From: Aalborgiella sp031424795
Lineage (GTDB): Bacteria; Pseudomonadota; Gammaproteobacteria; Burkholderiales; Burkholderiaceae_C
Direction of reading: 5' to 3'
Assembly: GCA_031424795.1 (NCBI GenBank)
Contig: JANPIC010000143.1
Span: 1 to 22,164 of the forward strand
DNA length: 22,164 nt
The notes beneath the pieces are model-generated. The model searched no databases, was not told where the DNA came from, and saw only the letters and a program-made list of their open reading frames with translations. The translations under genes and the position numbers were made by a program. Shown piece by piece: positions 21,333 to 22,164 of this stretch. Within the stretch, counting starts at the first letter, position 1. Every line of letters begins with the position of its first letter.

Positions 21333-22164
21333 CAATTTGCGAATGGGGGCAGGCAAACCCAGCTTTGACCATTCATTTGCCGCAACCCATCTTCCTTGAA
21401 TATTCAGCTCTATAGGCTTTGTTTTTTCAGCCGCCTGCAAGCGAATCGGATGAATATGCAAATCTTTGTGCGTCAACACATGCTTAAACACGTCGTCGTC
21501 AACCAATTCTGCAACTGCACTAGCAGGAACCGCAGCGGTTAACGCTTCAAAACTCTCAAAGACGGGCAAACAATACAAACCCGCCCAAACACCTGGCGTG
21601 GGACGTTGCTCTAAATAAACTGAGTCGTCCGTCTGAGTCGCCCACAACAACCAGAGCGATTGGCTGGAGCGCTTCAAAGTTTTAGTTTTAACGGGGAAAG
21701 CTTCAGGGTTGCCCCCTTTTTTAGCCGCACACAGCTTTTCGACGGGGCACAGCAAGCAATTCGGGCTGCGGGTGGTGCACAGGGTTGCGCCTAAGTCCAT
21801 GACGCCTTGGGTGTAGTGCGGCATGGCTGTCCACAAATCATCATGGGGTAAAACTTGGGTTGCGAGCTGCCACAAGGCTTTTTCATTGGCAGATTTGGCC
21901 AAATCAGCTTCAAAACCCAGCAAACGCGTCAACACCCGTTTGACGTTGCCATCCAAAATAGCCACCCGCTCGCTGAAGCACAGCGAGGCGACGGCTGCCG
22001 CAGTGGACGGACCAATGCCAGGCAGGGTTTGCAGCACTTCTGCGGCTTGGGGGAATTCGCCGCCGTGCAACGCCACCACGTCTTGCGCGCAGCGGTGCAT
22101 ATTGCGGGCGCGGCTGTAGTAGCCTAGGCCGCTCCACAGCGCCAGCACATCGTCCAAACTGGCG
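21321..22164 (-). CDS. mutY: A/G-specific adenine glycosylase MutY, partial (5' end outside window)
   Basis: At least 281 residues are present and the frame stays open to the window edge, so the N-terminus is missing, by comparison about 70 residues including the catalytic Glu. It removes adenine mispaired with 8-oxoguanine. Visible parts are the helix-hairpin-helix LPGIGPSTAAAV, ILDGNVKRVLTR, the catalytic-Asp block VMDLGATLC, the iron-sulfur cluster C-x6-C-x2-C-x5-C (CTTRSPNCLLCPVEKLC) and a C-terminal NUDIX-like domain that reads 8-oxoG (LEQRPTPGVWAGLYCLP). Nothing in the visible part looks broken. Confidence 0.93.
   Translation of the reverse strand, partial: ASLDDVLALWSGLGYYSRARNMHRCAQDVVALHGGEFPQAAEVLQTLPGIGPSTAAAVASLCFSERVAILDGNVKRVLTRLLGFEADLAKSANEKALWQLATQVLPHDDLWTAMPHYTQGVMDLGATLCTTRSPNCLLCPVEKLCAAKKGGNPEAFPVKTKTLKRSSQSLWLLWATQTDDSVYLEQRPTPGVWAGLYCLPVFESFEALTAAVPASAVAELVDDDVFKHVLTHKDLHIHPIRLQAAEKTKPIELNIQGRWVAANEWSKLGLPAPIRKLLNR

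Overview
The window looks like a chromosomal segment of a betaproteobacterium, probably in the order Burkholderiales. The housekeeping order hemW-rdgB-rph / Ser-Thr kinase / yicC-gmk-rpoZ-spoT-greB and hrcA-nadK-recN-rapZ-mutY is what I associate with that order, and the proteins read as typical members. Overall base composition is moderate, so this is not one of the very GC-rich genera. Species cannot be named from the sequence alone. REGION 1 (50-7473): a complete tRNA-Ser(UGA) gene whose 3' end is the left attachment site of a compact integrated filamentous phage (inovirus) of about 7.3 kb. The 16-bp core at the tRNA 3' end (126-141) is repeated at 7458-7473. Inside, in order: a leftward HTH regulator, a three-site operator region with a rightward promoter, a leftward small membrane protein, then a rightward run: a 31-aa membrane peptide, a Cys-containing hypothetical, the gene II-type replication initiator with an internal gene X-type start, a probable ssDNA-binding protein, two small membrane proteins, a terminator-like hairpin, the major coat protein, the adsorption protein (pIII/TspB-like), a DUF2523 (pVI-like) protein, the Zot/pI assembly ATPase, and finally a small serine recombinase. 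Integration at tRNA-Ser(UGA) by a resolvase-size serine recombinase matches the Ralstonia phiRSM-type inoviruses. The most notable feature is that attP lies inside the 3' end of the putative repressor gene. In the lysogen the protein stops in tRNA sequence (90 aa). In the excised circle the frame continues 14 more codons and its stop falls in the loop of an intrinsic terminator now stranded at the other end of the prophage. Integration thus swaps both the C-terminus and the 3' UTR of the regulator. REGION 2 (7474-11680): host genes. A small SmpA/BamE-like lipoprotein gene originally followed the tRNA directly. Then come leftward hemW, rdgB, rph and a soluble Ser/Thr kinase. REGION 3 (11697-16044): rightward yicC, gmk, rpoZ and spoT, linking RNA turnover, GTP supply, RNA polymerase assembly and (p)ppGpp metabolism. 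REGION 4 (16004-17729): leftward greB, a CAU-anticodon tRNA and hrcA. REGION 5 (17775-22164): rightward nadK, recN and rapZ, then a leftward mutY cut by the window end. No stretch longer than 300 bases lacks a gene. I see no insertion sequence or CRISPR array.
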